Source of the DNA: Chara braunii
Taxonomy: Eukaryota; Streptophyta; Charophyceae; Charales; Characeae
Direction of reading: 5' to 3'
Length of the DNA stretch: 33,172 nt
Assembly (NCBI GenBank): GCA_003427395.1
Contig: BFEA01000602.1
Location: 757,768 to 790,939, forward strand
Position numbers and translations under genes: made by a program. Below, one piece after another: positions 16,665 to 25,637 of the stretch (position 1 is its first letter; each line of letters starts with the position of its first letter). The notes under the pieces were generated by a model. That model did no database searches. It had not been told where the DNA came from and was given only the letters and a program-made list of their open reading frames with translations.

Positions 16665-19600
16665 GGTAGTGTCTTGGAATGTCCATGGGCTAGTTGATGA
16701 AAATGGTAAGCATAGACGTGCCAAGTTGAAATCCTGGATACGCAGTAACAGGGCACATATTGTCCTGTTACAGGAAACTAAACTCGACAGCGAAAGAATC
16801 GCTGAGATCCGTAATTGGTGGTCAGGACCCCAAATCTGGGCTCCGACCGAGGGCTCTAAGGGGGGCACTGGGATCCTCATCCACGACTCTATCTGCAAAA
16901 CGATCTCCCACTCAGATTTCGATCCCCATGGGAGATGGTCCAGAGTTACTCTGAGTCTTGACTCGAGAGAATGGACCTTTTTGTCTATATATGCCCCCGC
17001 CGACCACTCAACAAAAATTGTTTTTTTTTAACAGTTTGTCACAAGTAATTCCCGAGTCTGACTTTTTGCTGATAGGGGGGAACTGGAATATAGTCCTCAA
17101 TGAGGAACTGGATTCCTCATCCTCTCTATCCCACCTAGGTGAATCCCGGGTATTAAATGAGCTATTTGCCGAAAAGGGGTTATTTGACCTTTACCGCGAA
17201 CTCTGTCCCCATCAAAAGGAATACACTTGGTGGTCCTCGAACACCCCAATGGTATGCATGAGGTTGGATGCTATCTTCTGTTCATAATAGATACTTCCGC
17301 TTGTCCTCCAGGCCGAGATCACTTCGGAACCTATGTCGGACCATAAACTTGTCTCACTCTTGGTGGCGGCAGGGAGAGGGACATTCAAATTAAATATGCA
17401 AATATTCGACGACAAAGCAATGATCTCATGGGTAAAGAACTTTTGGGAGAAATGGAGGTCATCGTCCACCCTCTTCCCTGATACAGGGGATTGGTTAGAC
17501 AAAGGTATCCACCTCCTCTCTGGATTTCTCAATAATATCTCACGAATTAAAGCAGCAAATAGGAAATATGATGAAATATTGCTAAAAACGAAGATTGAAA
17601 TGACCGAAAAAAGATTGGGTTTTTCCTCATTCTCAGATAGGTACAGGTCTCTCAGGAGGTATGCATGGTTGCACGAGTGGCGGGATAAACAGATGGGGAG
17701 ACATGACTCTTGGTTGCGATTCAAGCGCATTGACAACATACTACACAAGGACAGAATGAATACCAATACTCTCAAACTGCAAGAGGAGAAAGACAAATCT
17801 CCATCAATGGTAGAAATGTCACACCCCTTTGACAACACGATCCAACCGGCAAGATCATCTGAGACCATATGCGAATTCGTACGTATTTTTTATGAAAAGT
17901 TACTCACCACAGAGAAACAGCCAAATGAACCAATAATCCCCCAAGAATGGGAAGAACGCTTATGGGGTTCAACCCGAAGAATCTTATCTGAATTAGAACA
18001 GAAAGCATTAGATCAACCAATCACACCCACTCAATTAACAGACACCATGAGGAGCATGGCCAAGGGCAAATGCCCAAGGCCAGACGGTCTACCAATAGAC
18101 TTTTATAGTCTCTTCTGGGACAGTTTTTCCCCGGACCTACTGAGGGTCGTCAACAACGTGCTGGTTAGCAGTTCTCTAGGGACAAGGACAACAGAAGGGG
18201 TAATCACCCTATTATATAAAAAAGGAAACAAAAGTGACGTCAGGAACTACCGACCTATATCACTACTTAACGTAGTCGGAAAGATTATAGCCAAAACCTT
18301 GGCAAGACGCCTTACCACCCTGATGACCAGGCTGGTCCACCCAAACCAGCCGGGTTTTACCCCAGTTCTCGATAATGTCATGGTAATCTCACAGACGCTA
18401 GACCTGATTAAAAAAAAAAAAACAGAATCCAACACCGCAGTTCTCCTCATCGACTTCGAGAAAGCCTACGACAGGGTTAATTTGGTCTTTATGCTGGAAG
18501 TCCTCCTCAGGCTCGGGATAGGCCCCAATTACCGCTGCTGGGTAGAAAACATGTACCACGGTTCAAAGGGAAGAAGAATTGTCAACGGGCTTATCTCCCA
18601 GCCATTCACAGTGACAAGATCTCTTGGACAGGGATGCCCCCTGGCTCCCTCTCTCTTCGTTATCCAGATGGAGGTTCTGTTAAACATGATTAGAGCACAT
18701 GAAGAATATAAGGGTTTGTGGGAACCCCCAAACCTCGAAATCAAACTGTCTGCACTGGTTGATGATCTCTCAGCCATCTCAGAAAACTTGGTTCCCTCAC
18801 GAGCTGCACTCCACGATTCCATATCTATCTATGAGCATGCTTCAGAGATGAGGGTGAGCTGGAATAAGTTAGTGGCCCTTACCTGCGACAGATCCCCATT
18901 GGCAATGGACTTCGAGATCAAAATGATCCCCGCTACGGAATGAGAAAGATACCTCGGTATCATGGTCTCCTTCGGTGACAGCACAGGGATCGAATCATCA
19001 GTTATTAACAACAGTCCGGCAAAAAGCACCTTTCTCTCATGGGAAGGGCACTAGTTGCTAACTGTTTTATTTTATCTACCATATGGTTCATATTGGCCTT
19101 CCGCCAAATCACCTCCTCATCTTCCATACTAGTAAGACAACTGATTACCAAATTCATTTGGAAGGGCGAGTCAAACACACCATCTTGCATCAGTAAGGTG
19201 GCCTGGTGGAAACTAACGGAGAAGAAAAAAGATGGGGGCCTAGGAATCCTAGATCCTGAGACCCAGAACGCAGCCTCCTGGCCAAATGGCCCGTGAGGCT
19301 TCTAACTTCTACCGAGAACCAACACTGGATGCAGCTAGCCCAGGAATGGGAACTTATGGATCAAGACGTTGTATGGCAAGCTCTCCTTTATTACCCGTTA
19401 GTCAAATCAGTTAAGTCTTCCACTTGGGGCCCTATCCTTAAGGCCTGGTCCAAGATCCTTCCCTCAGTCCTAAGATCTCCCACTATTCCAGCCTTTTCGA
19501 GAACCCGGCTCTTTTAGACACATCTGGCCATACATTCTAAGTGACCAAATCCCCGGGCAATTTTGCCAGGAGATGGTTTCAAAAGGGAGTATGGAAGGTG

Positions 19601-20899
19601 TCTTATCTATGGGATGCTCAAACATCAACTTGGCACCCAGAAGAAACGATGAGAAGAAAGTTAAGAGGACTACGCAACGTGGGGCTCCATCGGGAATCCC
19701 TGATTGAAGCTATACCAAACACTCGGTATGAACTGCTAGTATCCGGCCACAGGATGGTACCCAGGGACTCCTGGTGGAGGGACACGATGTCTCCCGAGAA
19801 TTTCTTTCAAGCTGGGAAAAAGGGCGATATGGAAACAATGGAGGTCTCCTCCTGGAAGTACTCTAGTGGCAAACTGCTTCGCATCGACCCCCCTAACAAG
19901 ATCATGAACCTGACACACTGCACTGAGGTCAGGGTCAAGACATTTCAAGGTAACAAGGGTAAAATCTTCATCAAGCTAGCAAGGGAGGGAATCCCCTTCT
20001 GTGACTGGAAAGTGGACGAACAGAATCTAGGGTGGAGTCTTACAATCGAATCCTCGGAGGTGACTACTATAACTCTCCCAGAATACACCTCTCATGTGGG
20101 ATACGAACTCCACTCCAAGGCTTCAACTCTGCAATTCAGACCCTGGGAGACATGGAACAGACGCTCCAATAATCTGCAGGTAAGGGGTCCAAACCTCAAC
20201 TGGGTACGGTTCTACATCTGCTTAATTCTGGAAATTTTGGAAGGGAAATTGGCAGGTTTGCAATGGCTCCATCTCCATAATTGTGTACCTACAGCAGTAT
20301 GGTGTACAGAAAAAGGGTTGGAGATTTCAGCTACTTGAGATGTCTGCCCACATATGTCATTGGAAGACTTCTCTCACCTTTGGTGGGAATGCGTGGTCGC
20401 TAGAGGATTTTGGGACTGGATAAGCAGACTTTGGTTTGCAGCACATACATACTTTTCTTATTGGACAAAAAAATTGGTCCTCTTTGGTGACCAATCCGAT
20501 TCTCTAAGAGCATGCATAGCGAATAAATTCCGCATTATTGGTTTCTGGGTGCTCTGGCTAGCTCGCACAGACCGTAGATTTAATAGTTTTTTTTTTTTTG
20601 CCTCCCGTCTTCGCAATACATTCAAATCGACAGCTAGGAGTCTTATCATGACCGAATGGAGAAAGGTCATAAATCAATTCTCTCAATCTCCAACTGCTCA
20701 GGGTTTGATGCTCAAGAACTGGGGATCTGAGTTTCGGTGGATTGTGTTATCTGAGAACAATCAGCTTGAGCTTGTATTCTCTGGTTACTTGTGGGATGAG
20801 GTGGAGGACTTCGTTCTTCCCCAGGATTCCGCTGCTATTTTTTTCTTTTTTTTTTGCTATTCTTTTGTGATTCGCACTCGTTCACTCATTTATTTGTAA
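16648..20899 (+). pseudogene. LINE ORF2: endonuclease, reverse transcriptase, zinc knuckle (multiply broken)
   Basis: In living relatives ORF2 nicks the target DNA and copies element RNA there. The start is ATG 16648, inside the end of ORF1. The AP-like endonuclease (16648-17370) shows VVSWNVHG, LLQETKLD, IYAPADHS, GGNWN (17075-17089), RLDAIF and SDHKLV. The family normally has D in the GGDxN position, so the N is probably a lost catalytic residue. The reverse transcriptase (about 17900-18940) shows NYRPISLLNVVGKIIAK, DFEKAYD (18452-18472), GQGCPLAPSLF and LVDD (18755-18766, in place of the usual xADD). The C-terminal knuckle is near 20330-20400. Breaks: frameshift in a T run (17022-17030), TAA-TAG (17285-17290), TGA (18941-18943), frameshifts near 19035, 19280 and 19520, and TGA (20336-20338), which falls where the first knuckle Cys is expected. 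Confidence 0.85.
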
Positions 20900-20945
20900 G
20901 GGACGCTGGACCCGGTTTCCAGCAGGTGCAGCTCCCCACCAATAG
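20900..20945 (+). repeat. 3'-terminal tail module of the long LINE, copy 8
   Basis: Consensus copy starting directly after the ORF2 stop (TAA 20897-20899). Stem 1 is GCTGGA with TCCAGC around CCCGGTT; stem 2 is GGTG with CACC. Because it lies in the 3' untranslated region of an element that encodes reverse transcriptase, it is the likely source of the tails carried by the non-coding elements. Confidence 0.9.
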
Positions 20946-20960
20946 AAAGGAGTAATCTAA

Positions 20961-21011
20961 GGGTGATCCCTCGGACAGGGAGGTGCTCGTATCACCTCCT
21001 GGCAGAGGGAT
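20961..21011 (+). repeat. third hairpin of the LINE 3' untranslated region
   Basis: An interrupted inverted repeat: ATCCCTC pairs with GAGGGAT and, inside it, GGAGGTG pairs with CACCTCC around CTCGTAT. It lies between the tail module and the 53-base poly(A). A diverged form is present after copy 6 (about 9730-9770). Confidence 0.75.
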
Positions 21012-21026
21012 ACCCGCCTGATTAAG

Positions 21027-21081
<55 letters not shown>

Positions 21082-21085
21082 GGTG

Positions 21086-21352
21086 TTTTTTTTTTTTAGT
21101 ATCATTTTAGACCAGACCTTCTGCCGCCAGGGGCGAGGTCCCATTAGCAAAGATGATTGGATTGAGCTCCTGAATCTAGAAGTATTGGAAGCCGAGATGC
21201 AGAAAAGCAGTTCTATCTCGAATTTCTGCACCTCTTCGGGTACAGGTCTAGATTCATGCGTTCAATCCAATCCTTGTTGCTAGTGGGACCTCGCCCCAGG
21301 GTTGTGTGGGCCCCTGGCGATAGAAGGCGGTCCATCCCTCGATGGCTCCGAT
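21086..21352 (-). repeat. large imperfect fold-back in the tail of a minus-strand element
   Basis: Reading minus, the tail module at 21353-21398 is followed by a fold-back and then A12 (plus-strand T run at 21086-21097). Arms of about 100 bases pair 21110-21208 with 21225-21345. The best part is GGGGCGAGGTCCCA with TGGGACCTCGCCCC, extended by GATTGGATTGA with TCAATCCAATC and GAATCTAGA with TCTAGATTC. The loop is about 17 bases near 21209-21225. The right arm has an extra CCCACACAACCC segment. It could arise by template switching in reverse transcription, or be a captured hairpin-RNA locus. Confidence 0.75.
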
Positions 21353-21398
21353 CTATTCGTGGGGAGCTGCACCTGCTGGAAACCGGGTCCAGCGTCCC
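21353..21398 (-). repeat. 3'-terminal tail module, copy 9
   Basis: Near-consensus on the minus strand (stem 1 intact; stem 2 GGTG against CACG, three pairs). It faces the long LINE tail to tail. Confidence 0.9.
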
Positions 21399-21482
21399 AT
21401 ACATTTATACAATTATGAAATACTATTGGTCAGACCTTCGTTTGTGAAGGCACATCAAGAAAAAAAAACAGAAAAAGTGTCA

Positions 21483-21511
21483 CACCGTTGAGCAAGCTCG
21501 ACTCAACGGTG
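21483..21511. repeat. perfect 10-bp hairpin
   Basis: CACCGTTGAG, a 9-base loop CAAGCTCGA, then CTCAACGGTG. It is isolated, in a tract otherwise made of A-rich runs (21460-21660). Function unknown; it is not a recognisable terminator context. Confidence 0.6.
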
Positions 21512-21755
21512 CGAGTGGGACATGGCCGCGGCTTGCTTTTTCCCCAAAAAAAAAACAAAATCAAAAAGAAAAACGCGGAGGAATAACATCATACGGTCTT
21601 CCAAAAGGAAAAAGCAAACTATTAAAAAAAAAAAAAAAAAAAAAAGCAAAACAAAAAACATCGTACGGTCCGAATGTGGTTGCTATTAAGTTCAACCAAT
21701 TCTTTTTTTCTTTTTTCTTTTTTTTAAAGGTGAACTATTTTTTTTATAAATAAAA

Positions 21756-21779
21756 GTTGGGAATCGGGCCCAGCGTCCC
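21756..21779 (-). repeat. 3'-terminal tail module, copy 10 (partial)
   Basis: Only the first hairpin is present. Stem 1 is GCTGGG against CCCAAC: the inner three pairs show the compensatory A-to-G and T-to-C form and one outer pair is lost. Confidence 0.65.
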
Positions 21780-21966
21780 TCACAAAATTAGGTGGGGCCC
21801 TCGGTGGGCAAAGCATCACCGGCCAAGCACATCGAGGGTACCACTAAATTTCACCCTGCAGCCAAATCCACAGCCAAATCCACAGCCCCTACCACTGAAG
21901 AATCAACGAAATTTATCATCAAAGTCTAAAGTCATCACTAAAAATTTTAATCACAATTGTTATGTG

Positions 21967-22118
21967 AACCCTAATTTAGTGACCCAAATCCCACCGACCA
22001 TTAAGAAATCATGTGCAAAAGGAACTACCAAAGAAAAATTTTTTGAAACCATAACCCTAATTTAGTGACCCGAATTCCACCGACCATTAAGAAATCATGT
22101 GCAAAAGGAACTACAAAA
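21967..22118. repeat. 86-base tandem duplication
   Basis: AACCCTAATTTAGTGACCC starts at 21967 and again at 22053. Both copies continue through CCACCGACCATTAAGAAATC into A-rich sequence. Confidence 0.85.
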
Positions 22119-22204
22119 AAAAAACGAATCAAAACCACAAAAAAAAATGAGCGGTCAGCGCTGCGTGATCATGTCCACCATTTATCCGGAGTTATTACCA
22201 ACCC

Positions 22205-22700
22205 CTGTCAATCTGCCCTACCACCCGCGCGGCAGGGTTTTGTGCCCACAGGCCCCAAAATGTTGACAGAGACCCCGCAAACCCACCCACCTCCTCGCGA
22301 TTTAAAGCGGATAGCACCTCCCCACACTCCTCTTTACAAAAACACCAACTCCCACCACGATGCTGTTTTCGCTAACCAGGGGATCACCCTACCTCCCGTG
22401 TGGCAGGGGCCAAAAAGCCCTGCAAAACCCACCCACCTCCTCGTGATTTAGGGTAAGCCTCTCCCTCAATCTACATACACCCCTACGGATGCTGCGCCTC
22501 CCTCCATGACGAAGCCCTTGTGGAGCAATGCGCACCACTTCTCCTTAACAATTAAGATGACAGCAAACGGCAGCCTATTAAGATGAAATGAATATCTGAC
22601 CCAAATTCAACATCTCAGCGGTAATACCCTACCTCCCGCGCCGCAGGGGTCAAAGACCCCGCAAACCACCCGCCCCATCGCGATTTAGGGAAAATCACTT
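22205..22700. repeat. three diverged repeats of a 200-base-class unit
   Basis: The core reads CCCTACCTCCCGCG, CGGCAGGGG, a short hairpin, then CCCGCAAACCCACCCACCTC and CGCGATTTAGGG. It occurs near 22215-22315, 22388-22450 and 22628-22690. The third copy has a clean hairpin (GGGGTC, AAA, GACCCC) and the second a shorter one (GGGC with GCCC). Element-internal tandem amplification is the likely origin. Confidence 0.75.
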
Positions 22701-22834
22701 CCACTAATATACACCTTCTCACAAGGAAACCCCACTGCCCACCATAATGGCATTTCTACACAGCGACACTCTCTATTTCATTCCATCACATGCAAAACGT
22801 TATACTAGAGTCGCAACTAATTTCGACAACTGTT

Positions 22835-23006
22835 NNNNNNNNNNNNNNNNNNNNNNNNNNNNNNNNNNNNNNNNNNNNNNNNNNNNNNNNNNNNNNNNNN
22901 NNNNNNNNNNNNNNNNNNNNNNNNNNNNNNNNNNNNNNNNNNNNNNNNNNNNNNNNNNNNNNNNNNNNNNNNNNNNNNNNNNNNNNNNNNNNNNNNNNNN
23001 NNNNNN
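22835..23006. other. assembly gap (172 N)
   Basis: Unresolved bases between element G and the poly(A) end of element B. A repeat-rich or poly(A/T) junction probably broke the assembly. Confidence 1.
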
Positions 23007-23028
23007 TTTTTTTAACAAATGCTCCAGT

Positions 23029-23074
23029 TTATTCGTGGGGAGAAGCACGTGCTGGAAACCGGGCCCAGCGTCCC
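23029..23074 (-). repeat. 3'-terminal tail module, copy 11
   Basis: Stem 1 is GCTGGG with TCCAGC (one G-U pair in RNA). Stem 2 is CGTG with CACG, the same double change as copy 3, so copies 3 and 11 (elements A and B) form one subfamily. Confidence 0.9.
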
Positions 23075-23289
23075 ATATAGAGTTACACAAGTCATTTGAG
23101 ATACCGGGGCCATTACCCGGCTTCAACTAAGAATCAATCTGAGAACTATTGAGAACTATTGAAGAAATTCAAAAGAATTAAAAAGAGGTTGAAAAACTAT
23201 GAATAACTACTGACCTCTTTTCAAATGCTCAGAACCCCTTGACTCCCAAACAAAACTCTCTAAAATTGTCCAACATTGTTTTATTCCCT

Positions 23290-23515
23290 GTCGGGCTCTC
23301 CCAGGCCTCACACTCCCACTCGGCTAGGTTACAGAGCAACACGACTCGCCCCAGCTCTGACCAGCGTCGTCCCAACAGCAACCCTTGGTTGTCCCTGGGA
23401 ATGCCCACCCCACAGCATCCCCAGATCTCTCTACCAGGCCTCACGCTCCTGCGGTCAGCAGGTTACAGGGCAACACCCCAACACCGGCCAGCGTCGTTCT
23501 AGCATGGAACAACCG
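23290..23515 (-). repeat. Alu-domain-like dimer 3 of element B
   Basis: Minus strand, two monomers. The first has GTGTTGCCCTGTAACCTGC then GCAGGAGCGTGAGGCCTGG. The second has GGAGCTGAGC-like sequence (here AGAGCTGGGGCGAGTC), then CTCTGTAACCTAGCCGAGTG then GAGTGTGAGGCCTGG. The order of G-rich arm, TGTAAC, then GGAG..TGAGGCC matches the layout of Alu and 7SL 5' domains (CCTGTAATCC then GGGAGGCCGAGG in primate Alu). Monomers are about 110-120 bases apart. Confidence 0.5.
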
Positions 23516-23799
23516 CAGGTCCATGAATGTACCAGTATCAAACAGCCTAAAGCGGGTTGCTAGAAGTCCCCAGAATCCTAAAGCATTATTTAATTTTTTT
23601 TAAGCACATACAGAAAAAAAAAATTGAGATACTAGAATTTCAACCCGTCTTTGTCTGAAGAATAAGATCATGAGCAATTACTAGCCTATTCGCTGAAAGG
23701 AATTTTAGAAGCAAAAATCGCCATCACAAAAACCCTATATGCTAAAAACCCTTGGAATCACTAGCAAATCTTTCTAGAAATCTCCAATTCTATCTTACT

Positions 23800-24010
23800 C
23801 CCTGCCGAGCTCTTCCAGATCTCACACCCCCACCCGCTCGGGTTACAGGGCAACACGACTCACCCCAGCTCCGACCAGTGTCATCCCACTTTTCCCTTGA
23901 AATGTCCACCCGAAAGCATCCCCAAATCTGTCTACCGGGCCTCACACTCCTGCATCAGCAGGTTACAGGGCAACACCCCATTACCGCTCAACGTTGTTAT
24001 GGCATCGGAC
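23800..24010 (-). repeat. Alu-domain-like dimer 2 of element B
   Basis: Same layout as dimer 3. The first monomer has TGCCCTGTAACCTGCTGATG then CAGGAGTGTGAGGCCCGG; the second has GGTCGGAGCTGGGGTGAGTC then GCCCTGTAACCCGAGCGGG. Confidence 0.5.
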
Positions 24011-24165
24011 AACCACGATCACTGAGTATAACAGTAATGAAGCCTCCTAAATGAGTTGCTAAGGGTCCCTAGAATCACAAATCATTCATAAGACCATGGT
24101 TTTCTAAGACTTTATCACGGAAATATTCGGACCGAAAACCACCTACCTTTAGCGACTATCAGCGG

Positions 24166-25619
24166 TGTCGGTGCGAATACCCTTACAAGGGTTTCTACCC
24201 TGTTTTTTGCAGACGACAGGAATAGTTTGGTTTGAAGTTCTAAGTATACCGTGAGAGGCGCAACAGTGTCTGTGGTTTACGTTGACTGGATGGTTGACAA
24301 GAATAAATAGTGTGTGGGCGCGCAAATTTGAGGCGCGCGTGATCTTTTTTTGATTGATGGTTATGAAAGTCGGCATAGTTGCCGACCAGATTTTTGTTTT
24401 TCTTATTAAGATAGGATTAAAAGGATTATGTCTCGTGATTGGTGAGCTTGACGGTGACCTGTGCGTACGTGCGGAGGACGACATCGACATAAAGGTGGTT
24501 CTAAAAGTATTTTGATAGGTCTGCACGTCGCACAGTGTTTGTTTATTTGAGCGTCCTACAGAACTAGACCCAACCTTGGGCCTAGCGCTAGCAGGATACG
24601 ACGCCAGACTTTATGGCCGTCCCGACAATCGGGGACCTTGAGTGCGTGCCTCGTCTGATGGGCCCGCGTGCTGAGATGTCGGTGAGAGTCCGCTATCACA
24701 CCACTGCTGGGAATAGGGTGCGGTCAGGGCTCGGGTTTGTAGTTGCACTTGAGGCAAAGAGGCCGGTAATGCAGGTGTATATGACCCACATTTCGGGTTC
24801 AGTAGGGTCACGCGAGGGTGTGGTTTTCAACCACACTTGGCGGTTATCCAGAGTCGAGAGATTAACCCTCAAGGCTCGTGTCAGCCGACACTTGAGTGTC
24901 GAATGCGACCCTCGAGATTAACGAGGACCGCATAAGTATGGGTACTACATAGTACGCCATCATTGTGATCGCTTGCGTATGCTTGTATTGCGAATCGATA
25001 TGAGTTAGCTCTGCATCCGCGTGGTTTTAAACTAAGTCTCGCGCGCGACGCCTATCCAATTTCCGCATTGGAGAGTTATGGGATGGCTACTAAGGGACTA
25101 GGAGTGTTGTCACGTTGTTTGTTCAGTGTCGTTTTGTGTATGTATACGTATGCGTGTGTGTTTTTATTGTGGTGTACGCGTGGTGTGTGGGATGCGTCCT
25201 AGTCGACCGACGATGGGTCGCGCTTGGGACTTCAGCCCCCCAAGATGTCGATTCGCGTGCGAGTTCGATAGAGTCATAATACCGCGCGTACCCCCTATGC
25301 TACAGCGAACAAGAAACGCCCTCGGCTGGTCCACCTCTGCGATTGCAACTGAGCAGCCTTCGTATTGTGGACCAATAGCTCGGCGGGGATACGCCTACCG
25401 AAGGGAGGTGACAACTCCTGTAAGGTGGAGGTAAGTCGTGCCTCGCGTAGGCCCTGTCCTGTCGTAGGGGCTCGCGAGAGGTATGGCTGGCGCACTCGGC
25501 CGGAGCGGCTTGCGGAAACTCCATGTATATTCGCGACGAGGATTTAGACCAACTCCTGCGTGACGCGGTCAGGAGGGTCCCGCGCTGCCCAGTGCGGTGC
25601 CGGAACGATGCGCTCGATA
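24166..25619 (+). repeat. 5' LTR
   Basis: Begins TGTCGGTGCGAATAC and ends GATGCGCTCGATA. It is colinear with 29068-30518 over the whole length with small indels (for example around 24777 against 29675). Many differences are C/T or G/A, as expected from methylated-cytosine decay. GC-rich in its second half. Confidence 0.85.
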
Positions 25620-25621
25620 GG

Positions 25622-25637
25622 TGGCGCCGTTGCCTGG
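25622..25637 (+). promoter_or_regulatory. primer-binding site, tRNA-Asp type
   Basis: TGGCGCCGTTGCCTGG starts two bases after the 5' LTR. TGGCGCCGTTGCC is the form known for plant LTR elements primed by tRNA-Asp. Confidence 0.8.

Larger units (their letters stand above)
13963..21079 (+). mobile_element. nearly full-length, dead L1-type LINE
   Basis: About 7.1 kb: possible 5' untranslated region (13963-14484), ORF1 (14485-16664), ORF2 with AP-type endonuclease, reverse transcriptase and a C-terminal zinc knuckle (16648-20899), a 3' untranslated region made mostly of hairpins (20900-21026) and a 53-base poly(A) (21027-21079). Both ORFs are broken. No target duplication was found, so the 5' end is only set by the edge of the headless SINE. 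A 21-base near-tandem repeat (GGGATTGACCTTATAAGGAGT then GGGATTGACTTTATGAGGAGT) lies at about 13960-14001. Confidence 0.8.
21690..22834 (-). mobile_element. element G: non-coding minus-strand retroelement with internal repeats
   Basis: On the minus strand this tract contains three diverged repeats of a 200-base-class unit, an 86-base duplication, a partial tail module (21756-21779) and then an A-rich end (plus-strand T-rich 21699-21726). No protein is recognised. The body is unrelated to elements A, B and C, yet it ends in the same tail. Its 5' end is lost in the assembly gap. Confidence 0.5.
23110..24085 (-). repeat. tandem units of about 490 bases in element B, each with an Alu-like dimer
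   Basis: The minus-strand unit starts GATTCTAGGGACCCTTAGCA near 24085 and GATTCTGGGGACTTCTAGCA near 23590, passes through GTTGTCCGATGCC or GTTGTTCCATGCT into the dimer, and ends with a GGTTGAA ... AGTATCTCAA type stretch. The dimers are at 23800-24010 and 23290-23515. Confidence 0.7.

Noticed and set aside
20900-20945. The tail module as a conserved peptide (frames reading GTLDPVSSRCCSPP in several copies)
   Set aside because: The frame similarity follows from DNA conservation. It occurs after stops, on both strands relative to neighbours, and changes preserve base pairing rather than residues.
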